A DNA stretch of 64,000 nt from Fen-1298 sp963833465 (GTDB lineage: Bacteria > Bacteroidota > Ignavibacteria > UBA10030): contig CAWHXW010000005.1 of the NCBI GenBank assembly GCA_963833465.1, positions 132,866 through 196,865 of the forward strand. Reading direction: 5' to 3'. A model generated the notes under the pieces. It made no database searches. It was not told the DNA's origin and worked only from the letters and a program-made list of their open reading frames with translations. This document shows, piece by piece, positions 1-7,759 of this stretch (the first letter of the stretch is position 1; each line of letters opens with the position of its first letter). The position numbers were made by a program, and so were the translations under genes.

Positions 1-2085
1 TTCTTCATGAAATATTGTTTTTAGGTGCTCCGATAAAATCAGTGCAATACTGCCAAGTAATTGTCCGTTTGAATCACGAATAGTACTCCATATTCCATAT
101 AATTTACCCAATATTTTCGGCTCTGCTGGCTCAATAACTTGAATTGCCTCTTCTTCACCGGCAAATACTTTTGTAAGAATATTCTGCTGTTCCGATTTAG
201 TCATTCCTACAACAAACCGATCCATTTCATTGCCTTGCTGATCGTACAAAATAAGAGCAGAATTGTATCCCTCTTTGCCAATTAATGATTTTGTCCAAAG
301 AACAAATGCAAGATTGTTCATTTTTGCCGATAAAAAAGAATTTTGGTTTAAATTATCTGCAAAATATTCGATTGATGTTCGTAGTCCATCCTGTACAACA
401 TTTGTCAGCCAACTATCAGAAGGGCGCAAGAACTCATTTCCAATATTTTCTACTTCTTTATGTTCTCTTTTTTTAAGTTCTTGATGCAATAAAGGTGCGC
501 TTATAACAAATGAACATATAATCATGCATGCTGCAAATCTCCACTGCTGCAATGCTGAATCTAACCCTGCTTTTTTCCAATAAATAATTAACTCTAAAAA
601 AATAACACAGATTGCGATAAAAATAATTGAACAGAGAAGCGGAATTATTTGAGTACTATCGAGGACAGCAAAGATTGGGATGCTAATAATAATAGAACTG
701 ATAAATAAAATTTGCAGTTCAGCCTCTCTTTGAGAAAAATATATAAGGAATAATTTTCTTCCACCATAGAGCATTACAATTGAGATGCACAGCAGAGAAG
801 TGCCAAGCATAATGATATTAAAATACATAAGCGCAGCGGTTTTATCTGGAAGAATTTCAGATGGATTACTATATCGAATTGTTGAATCGAAAACGAAACT
901 ACGCACTGCTTCGCTAAATCCACGAAAAAGCCAAAGAGTCAGCATCGAAATAATACAGACAAGTATTATAAATCTAATTCGTACAAATCCTCTGCTAACT
1001 TTCGCAAACATTCCTTTTACTTCATTCTTAAATACAATACGTGAAAATAATAACCAACTAGAAAACAATATTGCCAATACAGTAAGAATGAGTTCTCCGA
1101 GCGAAGAGGTTAATCCAAAAATAAAAGGTGAAGCGTATAAATTAGGATTGAAGAGCCATCCGTCAATAAAAGCTGCAGGAACATTTAGTCCTCGTATTAC
1201 AAACCGCACAAACCAAAAAGAAAGAATCAGCGCTGTGGTTGTCATCCAGTTTTTATTTTTTGGGGTAATCCATAATATGCATGCGTATGTAAGGAACAAA
1301 CAACCGCACGCCAAGCAAAGAATTATCAACTTATTGCATAAATCTATATCTGATGAAGTTTTGCTATTTCGACTTATTTCTGTAACAAAGAATTCAGCAA
1401 TCGTTTTATTCGCTTGGTTGACAATAGGAACACAATACTCTCCTTGACTTGCAACATGCGTTTGTGGAAGTTTCAGTACAACTTGTGTCTCAAGTTTTAA
1501 TGATAATTCCGTGCTGAAACTTGTTTTCTGAATAAAGCGATTTGAAATTGGAGAATTGACTTCAAGCGGTTCACTTACCAACAAAGACCATCCTTCATTG
1601 GCAAATCTTCTTCCTACTGTTAAATAGGTACGCAATCCATTTTGTGTTACATAAACGAATGATCCGGCTGAATTTTGATTAGGTATCTGTTTATATGCTG
1701 ATGCAATGCTAGGTCCATTCCATGCAAGGATATTTCCTGTCGAATCTATGAGATCAATCGTTTGATCATCATTTAATTTATAAAAATTAAGACATCGAAA
1801 TACTTTAAGTGCATTAGGAATTTCATTGATGTTGATACTTGTATATAGAGATGTATCTTCAGAAACACGCTCGGCGATTTTTTCTAACAGATCAATTCTG
1901 GTCTGAAACGCTTCATGAATAACTTGTTCTGCATATATCCGCCGTGAAGCACGTTCTACATTCCAGTGATAAGCATTAATTGATGGAATTAAAAGCCGTA
2001 TTACAAAAATCACGACTGCAATGACAATACAAATAAAAAAGCCCCACATTGCGGGGCGGACATACTTTTCGTATTGACTTGTCAT
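1..2085 (-). CDS. Multi-pass membrane sensor protein, N-terminal part (runs off left edge)
   Basis: An open minus-strand frame runs from an ATG at 2085 to the window edge without a stop (695 residues, C-terminus missing). One membrane helix lies near residues 14-36, followed by an extracytoplasmic domain of about 210 residues, a block of about seven or eight hydrophobic helices (roughly residues 250-525), and a second soluble segment at the cut end. This helix-sensor-multihelix-sensor layout resembles the input half of a large sensor histidine kinase, but no kinase motifs are inside the window, so that role is inference. The next gene upstream in transcription ends only 13 bases before this start, so the two are probably co-transcribed. 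Confidence 0.6.
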   Translation of the reverse strand, partial: MTSQYEKYVRPAMWGFFICIVIAVVIFVIRLLIPSINAYHWNVERASRRIYAEQVIHEAFQTRIDLLEKIAERVSEDTSLYTSININEIPNALKVFRCLNFYKLNDDQTIDLIDSTGNILAWNGPSIASAYKQIPNQNSAGSFVYVTQNGLRTYLTVGRRFANEGWSLLVSEPLEVNSPISNRFIQKTSFSTELSLKLETQVVLKLPQTHVASQGEYCVPIVNQANKTIAEFFVTEISRNSKTSSDIDLCNKLIILCLACGCLFLTYACILWITPKNKNWMTTTALILSFWFVRFVIRGLNVPAAFIDGWLFNPNLYASPFIFGLTSSLGELILTVLAILFSSWLLFSRIVFKNEVKGMFAKVSRGFVRIRFIILVCIISMLTLWLFRGFSEAVRSFVFDSTIRYSNPSEILPDKTAALMYFNIIMLGTSLLCISIVMLYGGRKLFLIYFSQREAELQILFISSIIISIPIFAVLDSTQIIPLLCSIIFIAICVIFLELIIYWKKAGLDSALQQWRFAACMIICSFVISAPLLHQELKKREHKEVENIGNEFLRPSDSWLTNVVQDGLRTSIEYFADNLNQNSFLSAKMNNLAFVLWTKSLIGKEGYNSALILYDQQGNEMDRFVVGMTKSEQQNILTKVFAGEEEAIQVIEPAEPKILGKLYGIWSTIRDSNGQLLGSIALILSEHLKTIFHEE

Positions 2086-2098
2086 GCCCAATTTTTTA

Positions 2099-2566
2099 TT
2101 AATAAATATTGAATTGACAAATTACCCACTGAGAATCCTGCTTTGTCAGTGATACATATACCTGCACCGATTCTTGATTTCCTTTTTGGACATAGACTAG
2201 ACGGCCTGTTGCGTATGGTACAGGGCCTTTTTCATGAATCCGGGAAAACTCAAAAGAGATCGGCCTGCGGCTTGAAAAATATTCAGATAATACTGATGCC
2301 GCCTGGTTCATCGAAAAATATCCGCGCTCACCAGAGCCAATAGCGATAGAAACTATTGTACCAAGTTCCTTGTCAAATTCTTCTACAGTGCACTTTCTTA
2401 TTCCGGACTCTATCTTCTGAAAAACAGCCAACTCTTTTGAGTGTTTCTGGTTCAAATGAACAGAAATTGTATCGAGTATTCCATTTTGTGGGGCTGTAAC
2501 AGATTGCTGTCTTATCTGCGCTTCAGAAGAAAAAGAAAAAAATAATATAATAAACAGCCATCGCAT
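2099..2566 (-). CDS. DUF4783-type secreted protein
   Basis: A 155-residue protein with an N-terminal signal peptide (MRWLFIILFF, ending about SSEAQ) followed by one compact domain. Its features (a DISVHL-like start, the YFSMNQAASVL stretch, the GRLVY strand and a final WVICQFNIY strand) fit the DUF4783 family of periplasmic proteins common in Bacteroidota and Ignavibacteria, whose function is unknown. A TTG four codons upstream could also initiate; I chose ATG at 2566 because it starts the signal peptide cleanly. It sits 13 bases upstream of the membrane sensor gene and is probably in the same transcript. Confidence 0.65.
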   Translation of the reverse strand: MRWLFIILFFSFSSEAQIRQQSVTAPQNGILDTISVHLNQKHSKELAVFQKIESGIRKCTVEEFDKELGTIVSIAIGSGERGYFSMNQAASVLSEYFSSRRPISFEFSRIHEKGPVPYATGRLVYVQKGNQESVQVYVSLTKQDSQWVICQFNIY

Positions 2567-2578
2567 AATTTCTGTCAA

Positions 2579-2988
2579 AATTATCAGAAAACGAGGAGAA
2601 AGTCAATCAATGAAAAACAATCAATTAAAAATCAATGAAAAGGTTTTGATTAATAGGCAAAGACAATTTTTCTGGAAGATTCTTGGAATTAATATCCAGC
2701 ATGGCTGAAAAAACAAGCCATAAAGGCTTAAACTCATTCGAAAATCATGCAATGCACACTTTTGCTGATTGACAACTTCTCAATTCTTTTGGAAAATGAT
2801 TATCTTACGATAATTCTGAGGAGTAATTTTTATAAAATCCTATATTTTAACGAACAGAAATCCCATACAGTTTGCGGGATTGATGATGAAATAAAATCTC
2901 AACAGTAAGCTCATAATCATTTCAAACGGTGGCTCAAGAAGGTGAGCCGCCATTATTAGTAAAAATATTCCTTATCGAGTCAAACAAA
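2579..2988. other. Intergenic region between pyrC and the DUF4783 gene
   Basis: About 410 AT-rich bases without a convincing gene on either strand. It should contain the 3' end of the pyr transcript, where a hairpin is annotated separately, and the promoter for the DUF4783/sensor pair. I could not fix that promoter confidently. Confidence 0.5.
2928..2951 (-). terminator. Hairpin downstream of pyrC
   Basis: GGTGGCTCA (2928-2936) pairs with TGAGCCGCC (2943-2951) around a 6-base loop, with one G-U pair. It lies 38 bases past the pyrC stop. The T-run after it on the minus strand is weak (GTTTGAAATG), so this is a plausible but not classic terminator. Confidence 0.45.
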
Positions 2989-4275
2989 TCAACTTGTACG
3001 CAAGTATTTTCCATTATTAATTATTCCTATTGCTTTTCCCATTAATGCCCTTCCATTGAACGGAGAGTTCTTAGATTTTGATTTGAACGATTGAATGTCC
3101 ACTATCCATTCGACGGTTGGATCCAGTAGTGTTAAGTTTGCAATCTCTCCTTCCTGAATATTAATCATTGGCAAAGAAAGAATTCGACGCGGATTGACTG
3201 AAAGTTTTTCAATCAACTGAACAATCGTAAGATATTTTTTGTGAACAAGTTCTGTAATAGACAAACCAACAGCAGTTTCAAGCCCAACAATGCCAAACGG
3301 TGCTTGCGCAAACTCAACTTCTTTCTCGTCAATCGTATGCGGTGCGTGATCTGTGGCAATGACATCAATAATTCCATCGCGTAAAGCTTCTTTAATCGCT
3401 TGCACATCTGATTTTGTACGCAGCGGCGGATTCATTTTTAAATTTGTATCAAAACTTTCAACAGCATCATCTGAAAGTGTAAAGTGGTGAGGTGCGGCTT
3501 CGCAAGTAATATTCAACCTTTCTGTTTTTGCTCTTCGTACACATTCTATAGAGCCAACTGCGCTTATGTGTGCAACGTGATATTTAGCTCGCGGAATATA
3601 ACGCAAAAGAACAATATCTCGTGCAATCATCAATTCTTCCGCAATCGATGGAATTGCAGGCATACCGAGCCGAGTCGAAACGAATCCTTCATTCATCAAT
3701 CCATTCTTTGTCATCGTAGGTTCTTCTGCATGCTGGATTATTGGCAAACCGTACATGGACGAGTATTCAAAGATGCGCCTCATCAATTCTGCACTTTCAA
3801 TCGGAGTTCCATCATCCGAAAAAGCGACCGCACCGGCTTTCGCCAGCTCAGCCATAGGTGATAACTCTTCTCCCTTCCGTCCTTTTGATGCTGCAGCAAT
3901 TGGGTACACATCTACAAGTCCACCGGTTGCGCGCCTTCCTTCTTCCTGAACATAGCGAGCGACAGATTCTTCATCGATCGCTGGATTCGTATTAGGCATA
4001 CAGCATACAGCTGTAAATCCTCCAGCTGCTGCAGACGCGCAGCCAGTTTCTATTGTCTCTTTATGTTCAAACCCCGGTTCGCGCAAGTGAACATGCATAT
4101 CAATAAATCCTGGAGCTATAATTTTATTTTTAAGATCAATAATTTCATAAGATTTGTCACTGGAGAGCGATGCGCCGATCTTTTCAAGCCTTCCATCAAT
4201 TATTAAAATATCTGCAACTGTATCTTTCCCGTTAAAAGGATCAATTAAATGACCAGATTTCAAATGCAGTTTCAT
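2989..4275 (-). CDS. pyrC: Dihydroorotase
   Basis: Catalyses reversible cyclisation of N-carbamoyl-aspartate to dihydroorotate, the third step of de novo pyrimidine synthesis, in the cytosol. The 428-residue protein has the metal-binding HVHLREPG motif near residue 60, the GFTAVCCMPNT loop, and the ATDHAPH motif with the catalytic Asp near residue 310, as in class I zinc dihydroorotases. Start: the frame can be opened at a TTG at 4290, but an AAGGAGC ribosome site sits just before ATG 4275, so I use that. It is the third gene of pyrR-pyrB-pyrC, 11 bases after the pyrB stop. Confidence 0.95.
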   Translation of the reverse strand: MKLHLKSGHLIDPFNGKDTVADILIIDGRLEKIGASLSSDKSYEIIDLKNKIIAPGFIDMHVHLREPGFEHKETIETGCASAAAGGFTAVCCMPNTNPAIDEESVARYVQEEGRRATGGLVDVYPIAAASKGRKGEELSPMAELAKAGAVAFSDDGTPIESAELMRRIFEYSSMYGLPIIQHAEEPTMTKNGLMNEGFVSTRLGMPAIPSIAEELMIARDIVLLRYIPRAKYHVAHISAVGSIECVRRAKTERLNITCEAAPHHFTLSDDAVESFDTNLKMNPPLRTKSDVQAIKEALRDGIIDVIATDHAPHTIDEKEVEFAQAPFGIVGLETAVGLSITELVHKKYLTIVQLIEKLSVNPRRILSLPMINIQEGEIANLTLLDPTVEWIVDIQSFKSKSKNSPFNGRALMGKAIGIINNGKYLRTS

Positions 4276-4286
4276 GTTTAGCTCCT

Positions 4287-5207
4287 TCAATTAGAAGTTC
4301 CAAGTAAGTAGAGTACCGCCATTCTGATTGCTTCACCATTTGTGACCTGTTCTAAAATCACAGAATGCGGTCCATCGGCAAGATCGGCTGAAAGTTCGAC
4401 ATCACGATTAATTGGACCAGGATGCATAATGGTGATCGGTTTTAAAGCACGGTCAACTTTTTCTTTTGTCACACCGAAATAGCGGTGGTATTCACGAAGC
4501 GAAGGGAATAATCCACTCTTCTGCCGTTCCAGTTGAATACGAAGAACATTCAGCACATCAACATGCGGAACAACATCTTCTAATCTGTGATAAATATGCA
4601 CTCCAAGTTCTTCAATATTTCGCGGGATGAGCGTTGCCGGGCCGCACACTGATATTTCTGCACCCATAGTTTTTAATCCATAAATATTTGAAAGTGCAAC
4701 ACGGCTGTGAGTTATGTCGCCCACTATACAAACGCGCAATCCTTCAAGTGAGCCATGTTTTTCTCGAAGCGTCATCATATCGAGCAGCGCTTGTGTAGGG
4801 TGCTCATGCGCCCCATCACCAGCATTAATCACATTTGCTTTTACGACTCGCGTTAAAAAATGCGGTGCGCCAGAAGCTGAATGACGAATTACGACCATAT
4901 CGATTTTCATTGCTTCGATGTTACGTGCTGTATCCTTCAATGTTTCGCCTTTATTTACACTGCTGCCCGATGCAGCAAAGTTCACTACATCTGCCGAAAG
5001 ACGCCTTTCTGCAAGTTCAAATGAAATTCTTGTACGAGTAGAACTCTCAAAAAACAAATTCACAATTGTTTTTCCTTGAAGCGGTGGAACCTTTTTAATT
5101 GGCCGCTCCAGAATTTCTTTGAATGATATCGCTGTATCCAGAATGAGCGTAATATCGTCCTTGCTCATACCTTCTAATCCAAGTAAGTGACGGCTTTGCA
5201 ATTTCAT
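4287..5207 (-). CDS. pyrB: Aspartate carbamoyltransferase catalytic subunit
   Basis: Condenses carbamoyl phosphate with aspartate, the committed step of pyrimidine synthesis. The 306-residue length is typical of the catalytic chain. Visible motifs are the carbamoyl-phosphate loop FFESSTRTRISFE near residue 52, HPTQALLDM near residue 135, and HPGPINR near residue 263. No pyrI regulatory chain is adjacent, and control is more likely by the PyrR attenuator upstream. Its ATG overlaps the pyrR stop by four bases (ATGA) and is preceded by a strong GAGGAGG ribosome site, indicating translational coupling. Confidence 0.95.
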   Translation of the reverse strand: MKLQSRHLLGLEGMSKDDITLILDTAISFKEILERPIKKVPPLQGKTIVNLFFESSTRTRISFELAERRLSADVVNFAASGSSVNKGETLKDTARNIEAMKIDMVVIRHSASGAPHFLTRVVKANVINAGDGAHEHPTQALLDMMTLREKHGSLEGLRVCIVGDITHSRVALSNIYGLKTMGAEISVCGPATLIPRNIEELGVHIYHRLEDVVPHVDVLNVLRIQLERQKSGLFPSLREYHRYFGVTKEKVDRALKPITIMHPGPINRDVELSADLADGPHSVILEQVTNGEAIRMAVLYLLGTSN

Positions 5208-5761
5208 TGTTCCTCCTCATTTTCATCATTTTCTATAAGATAGACTGCATCCTCTTCATCTGTTTCCACCATTGATACTTGTACTTCTTGTCCGCGTGCA
5301 GTTGGCACATTTTTTCCTACAAAATCAGCTTTGATGGGCAATTCGCGATGTCCGCGATCTACTAATACAAGCAGCTGAATCTCAGATGGCCGTCCAAGAT
5401 CCATCAAGGCATTTAGAGCTGAACGAATTGTCCGCCCTGTAAAAAGCACATCATCAATCAAGACAATCGTTTTTCCGCGAATATCAAAAAGTATTTCTGA
5501 ATTTTTCAATTCTGGTTGATCAAGACGCCCGCGCAAGTCGTCGCGGTAGAGTGTAATATCTAAGATGCCGACCTGCACATTCATGTTTTCGATTTCTGCA
5601 AGCTTTCTCGCAACACGATGCGCGAGAAATTCACCTCTCGTTCTAATTCCGACTAGTACAACATTTTGCACACCCTTATTTTTCTCGACTACTTCGTGCG
5701 AGAGGCGGTTTACTGTTCGTCGAAGACCATCGGCGTCAAGTACTATTGTTTTTGTTTTCAT
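5204..5761 (-). CDS. pyrR: PyrR: pyrimidine operon attenuator protein / uracil phosphoribosyltransferase
   Basis: RNA-binding regulator of pyr genes that usually also has UPRT activity. The 185-residue protein carries the PRPP-binding signature VLIDDVLFTGRTIRSA and the TLYRDDL motif typical of PyrR. The frame is open up to 5851, but that upstream stretch is the leader terminator hairpin itself, so translation must start downstream. ATG 5761 is 9 bases after AAAGG; ATG 5767 is an alternative. It is first in pyrR-pyrB-pyrC. The leader contains a PyrR-binding loop and terminator, so the protein most likely represses its own operon when UMP is high. Confidence 0.93.
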   Translation of the reverse strand: MKTKTIVLDADGLRRTVNRLSHEVVEKNKGVQNVVLVGIRTRGEFLAHRVARKLAEIENMNVQVGILDITLYRDDLRGRLDQPELKNSEILFDIRGKTIVLIDDVLFTGRTIRSALNALMDLGRPSEIQLLVLVDRGHRELPIKADFVGKNVPTARGQEVQVSMVETDEEDAVYLIENDENEEEQ

Positions 5762-5777
5762 TTTCATCTGCCTTTCT

Positions 5778-5821
5778 AAAAATGAGAAAACCCCCAGTTC
5801 CAGCGGACTTGGAAAAGGGGG
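5778..5821 (-). terminator. pyr operon leader terminator (attenuator)
   Basis: In the pyrR leader, CCCCC plus TTCCA (5821 downwards) pairs with TGGAA and GGGGG (ending at 5791). It is followed on the RNA by UUUUCUCAUUUUU, a textbook intrinsic terminator placed immediately before the pyrR ribosome site. The 5' arm CCCTTTTCC can instead pair with GGAAAGGG from the PyrR-loop region at 5859-5866, giving an antiterminator. Confidence 0.85.
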
Positions 5822-5862
5822 CTTAAAAAATCTGAAATCATTAATCGTCACATAAAATCCCT

Positions 5863-5884
5863 TTCCTACCTCGCTGGATAGGAA
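5863..5884 (-). promoter_or_regulatory. PyrR-binding loop (anti-antiterminator) of the pyr leader
   Basis: On the transcribed strand, a perfect 6-bp stem TTCCTA/TAGGAA presents TCCAGCGAGG. Its loop plus closing bases match the PyrR recognition consensus ARUCCNGNGAGGYU at 12 of 14 positions (UAUCCAGCGAGGUA). It precedes the leader terminator by about 40 bases. Forming this hairpin sequesters the GGAAAGGG segment needed for antitermination, so bound PyrR would favour termination. Confidence 0.85.
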
Positions 5885-5918
5885 TTAAAGGAACATCTTC
5901 AAAGAACATTCATATTTG

Positions 5919-5993
5919 TGGGCGCTGCGGGGATCGAACCTGCGACCTTACGCGTGTGAGGCGTACGCTCTGAACCAGCTGAGCTAAGCGCCC
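5919..5993 (-). tRNA. tRNA-Val (CAC)
   Basis: A 75-nt cloverleaf on the minus strand with acceptor GGGCGCT/AGCGCCC, anticodon stem TACGC/GCGTA, loop CTCACAC giving anticodon CAC (Val, GUG codons), and a standard GGTTCGATCC T-arm. No CCA is encoded. It ends 35 bases before the PyrR-binding loop with no terminator between, so the pyr operon may be read from the tRNA promoter. Confidence 0.93.
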
Positions 5994-6027
5994 GCATTAG
6001 CTGCCTCAATTGTTTAATCTTTGTATA

Positions 6028-6056
6028 AATATATAAAAATAAATATTCTAATTCAA
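6028..6056 (-). promoter_or_regulatory. Candidate sigma-70-like promoter of tRNA-Val (and possibly the pyr operon)
   Basis: TTGAAT (6056-6051) and TATATT (6033-6028) are separated by exactly 17 bases on the minus strand, about 35 bases upstream of the tRNA-Val 5' end. No other obvious promoter lies between here and pyrR. Confidence 0.5.
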
Positions 6057-6130
6057 TTGGTATTTCAAAATTTTGAAATTTACAAATCACACGATGGTTC
6101 AGTTCAACGCAATTATTTTTCCTATTAAAA

Positions 6131-6544
6131 TTATTGGCAATATTTATCTAAGGCGGATGATGCAGAGTTACTCCCGAGTTGATTTGCAATTTGGAAGTCT
6201 ATGCATGCTTCCTTTCGCTTCTTAATCCCAACTTTTGCCATTCCCAGCATATAGTATGCATCTGCATTCTTAGGATTCAATCCAATCGTTCTATTGAAAT
6301 CAACAATTGCACCTAAATAATCTTTGATATTAAACTTGTTTATTCCCCGATAATAATAAGGTTTCGATTCATTTGGATATTGTTCAATTACTTTCGTGAA
6401 ATCGTCTATCGCGCCTTGATAGTCACCCTTGGTCGATTTATCTATACCACTGTCATAAAAACTGCCTTTTATCTGAGCTTGTACACAGGTTAAATAGAAA
6501 CAGTACAAAGAAATTAGCGAGAGAAAAACACAGAGCGGTTTCAT
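6131..6544 (-). CDS. Secreted tetratricopeptide-repeat protein
   Basis: A 137-residue protein with a signal peptide of about 23 residues (MKPLCVFLSL, ending VQAQ) and roughly three TPR units (YDSGIDKSTKGDYQGAIDDF, YYYRGINKFNIKDYLGAIVD and YYMLGMAKVGIKKRKEACID). TPR arrays mediate protein-protein contacts, here in the periplasm. No partner is suggested by the neighbours, a tRNA-Val gene and a DUF971 gene. The ATG at 6544 begins the signal peptide. The specific role is unknown. Confidence 0.75.
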   Translation of the reverse strand: MKPLCVFLSLISLYCFYLTCVQAQIKGSFYDSGIDKSTKGDYQGAIDDFTKVIEQYPNESKPYYYRGINKFNIKDYLGAIVDFNRTIGLNPKNADAYYMLGMAKVGIKKRKEACIDFQIANQLGSNSASSALDKYCQ

Positions 6545-6727
6545 CGGGGAATGCTCCTTTACATCGAATGTTTCCCATCATTGTTTTAAAAAACTTTGAC
6601 GAAATACTTTCAAACTTTAACGAATTTTCGTCGTTAAAGCAAGTGCAAAGCTTCAGAAAATAATCTCGCTCTTTTGTTTATAAATTCCATTTACCTCCAA
6701 TTTTCATGCAAGTCTGATTTATTTTTC

Positions 6728-7018
6728 TCACAGATTTCTCAACAACTCCCATGTATATATACCGGTGGAATGTCCGTCACTCCAAGAGATTTGAATCGCA
6801 TAATGACCAACCTGTTGAATACCTGTAAGTTTATATCTTCCAGGAAGATTCTGCTGAGGTTCGGGTTCATATTTCTTGAGTAAAACCGTCTCTCCTTGAC
6901 ATCCAGCACAGGGACAATTATCACGCAACGTTCGAAGAGAGATAATGCTTTCTATGCCATCATCCCATTTTATTGAAAGTTCTTCTGATGAAGAAAGTTT
7001 GATCTGAGTAGCAATCAT
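6728..7018 (-). CDS. DUF971 domain protein
   Basis: A 96-residue single-domain protein. The pattern L-x-I-x-W-D-D-G with a later LRDNCPCAGC and HYAIQISWSDGHSTGIYTWELLR matches DUF971, the domain also found at the N-terminus of gamma-butyrobetaine hydroxylase, where Cys and His residues bind zinc. Free-standing bacterial versions are frequent near iron-sulfur or Mrp-type genes, but none is adjacent here. The exact function is unknown. Length and start fit the family. Confidence 0.8.
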   Translation of the reverse strand: MIATQIKLSSSEELSIKWDDGIESIISLRTLRDNCPCAGCQGETVLLKKYEPEPQQNLPGRYKLTGIQQVGHYAIQISWSDGHSTGIYTWELLRNL

Positions 7019-7074
7019 TTTTTAAGATTTCCCTTGATAATGAAAAAGGACAACCAGTCTGATTGTCCTTTAAG

Positions 7075-7142
7075 TGGACCGTACCGGGCTCGAACCGGTG
7101 ACCTTCCCGTCACGACTCCGTCGTGTCGGGACGCTCTCCCAT
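7075..7142 (-). tRNA. tRNA-Ala 3' remnant 1 (5' acceptor strand missing)
   Basis: The 29 bases from GGTCACCGG to GGTCCA are identical to the 3' end of the intact tRNA-Ala at 7760-7833. The ATGGGAGAGCG D-arm piece is also kept, but the 5' acceptor strand and first half of the D-arm are absent. The anticodon arm is replaced by an extended hairpin built on CACGACGGAGTCGTG. It cannot fold as a normal tRNA. Confidence 0.7.
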
Positions 7143-7380
7143 TTTTATTAATTTTTCAATATACCTTTTACTCTTCATTTCTTTTATCTCTTTTTCTCTT
7201 CTCATCACTGCTGAACGTATTGCATATGGCTCCATGTACATAACTTTCCATGGCCTCGCAAGTCGAGTATATTTTGTCATTCCCAAATTATGTTCTTTTA
7301 GCCGACGGGATACGTCATCAGTATGTCCTACGTAATACCCACCTGAGACCTGTACTTTGAAGTATATAGACATAATACAT
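7110..7380 (-). pseudogene. GIY-YIG nuclease, copy 1, frameshifted near its N-terminus
   Basis: Compared with the intact copy at 7453-7722, one extra base near 7351 (T on the plus strand, A in the gene) breaks the frame just after MYYVYILQST, which holds the first half of the GIY-YIG signature. The rest (YYVGHTDDVSRRLKEHN to RYIEKLIK) is intact in the other frame, so only an aberrant start could express it. The last ten residues (MGERPDTTES) come from the truncated tRNA sequence. Confidence 0.75.
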
Positions 7381-7417
7381 AAAGGAAAAAGGACAACCAT
7401 TTTAATTGTCCTTTTAG

Positions 7418-7485
7418 TGGACCGTACCGGGCTCGAACCGGTGACCTTCCCGTCACGACTCCGTCGTGTCGGGACGCTCTCCCAT
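7418..7485 (-). tRNA. tRNA-Ala 3' remnant 2
   Basis: Same structure as the remnant at 7075-7142: an intact T-arm and 3' acceptor strand of tRNA-Ala, a partial D-arm and an altered, longer anticodon-arm hairpin. It overlaps the 3' end of the second GIY-YIG gene, which reads MGERPDTTES from it. Confidence 0.7.
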
Positions 7486-7722
7486 TTTGATTAATTTTTC
7501 AATATACCTTTTACTCTTCATTTCTTTAATCTCTTTTTCTCTTCTCATCACTGCTGAACGTGTTGCATATGGCTCCATGTACATAACTTTCCATGGCCTC
7601 GCAAGTCGAGTATATTTTGTCATTCCCAAATTATGTTCTTTTAGCCGACGGGATACGTCATCAGTATGCCCTACGTAATACCCACTTGAGACCGTACTTT
7701 GAAGTATATAGACATAATACAT
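7453..7722 (-). CDS. GIY-YIG nuclease superfamily protein (UPF0213-like)
   Basis: An 89-residue protein with the full motif YVYILQS, then YYVGHTDDVSRRLKEHN and RPWKVMYMEPY, the catalytic-core arrangement of small stand-alone GIY-YIG proteins. Family members cut or nick DNA; the cellular role of the small ones is mostly unknown. The gene lies between the tRNA-Ala terminator and a tRNA 3' remnant that encodes its last ten residues. The arrangement suggests that the protein and the tRNA end move or duplicate together, which is inference. Confidence 0.8.
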   Translation of the reverse strand: MYYVYILQSTVSSGYYVGHTDDVSRRLKEHNLGMTKYTRLARPWKVMYMEPYATRSAVMRREKEIKEMKSKRYIEKLIKMGERPDTTES

Positions 7723-7726
7723 AAAG

Positions 7727-7757
7727 GAAAAAGGACAACCATTTTAATTGTCCTTTT
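7727..7757 (-). terminator. tRNA-Ala terminator hairpin
   Basis: A 10-bp stem AAAAGGACAA/TTGTCCTTTT with a 9-base loop starts three bases after the tRNA-Ala 3' end. The same hairpin is repeated at 7385-7415 and, slightly diverged, at 7042-7072 behind each tRNA remnant. Confidence 0.7.
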
Positions 7758-7759
7758 AG

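Larger units (their letters stand above)
7042..7384 (-). repeat. Tandem GIY-YIG/tRNA-end unit, copy 1
   Basis: This 343-bp direct repeat is nearly identical to the next unit (7385-7726). In minus orientation each unit is a GIY-YIG gene, whose last codons run into a 5'-truncated tRNA-Ala copy, followed by the tRNA terminator hairpin. The intact tRNA-Ala at 7760-7833 heads the series with the same terminator, so each unit restores a tRNA 3' end and terminator. The copies differ by few substitutions and one indel, indicating recent duplication. Confidence 0.8.
7385..7726 (-). repeat. Tandem GIY-YIG/tRNA-end unit, copy 2
   Basis: Second unit of the 343-bp tandem repeat, one base shorter than copy 1 because it lacks the frameshifting base. 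It contains the intact GIY-YIG gene, a tRNA-Ala 3' remnant and a terminator hairpin (AAAAGGACAA with TTGTCCTTTT), and directly abuts the tRNA-Ala terminator at 7727. Confidence 0.8.

Noticed and set aside
785..1447. A 220-codon plus-strand frame opposite the membrane sensor gene
   Set aside because: It is the antisense of a clearly better minus-strand frame with membrane helices and runs without a ribosome site.
5762..5851. N-terminal extension of PyrR by 30 residues
   Set aside because: It would be translated from the leader terminator hairpin and does not match PyrR; the normal start lies behind AAAGG at 5761.
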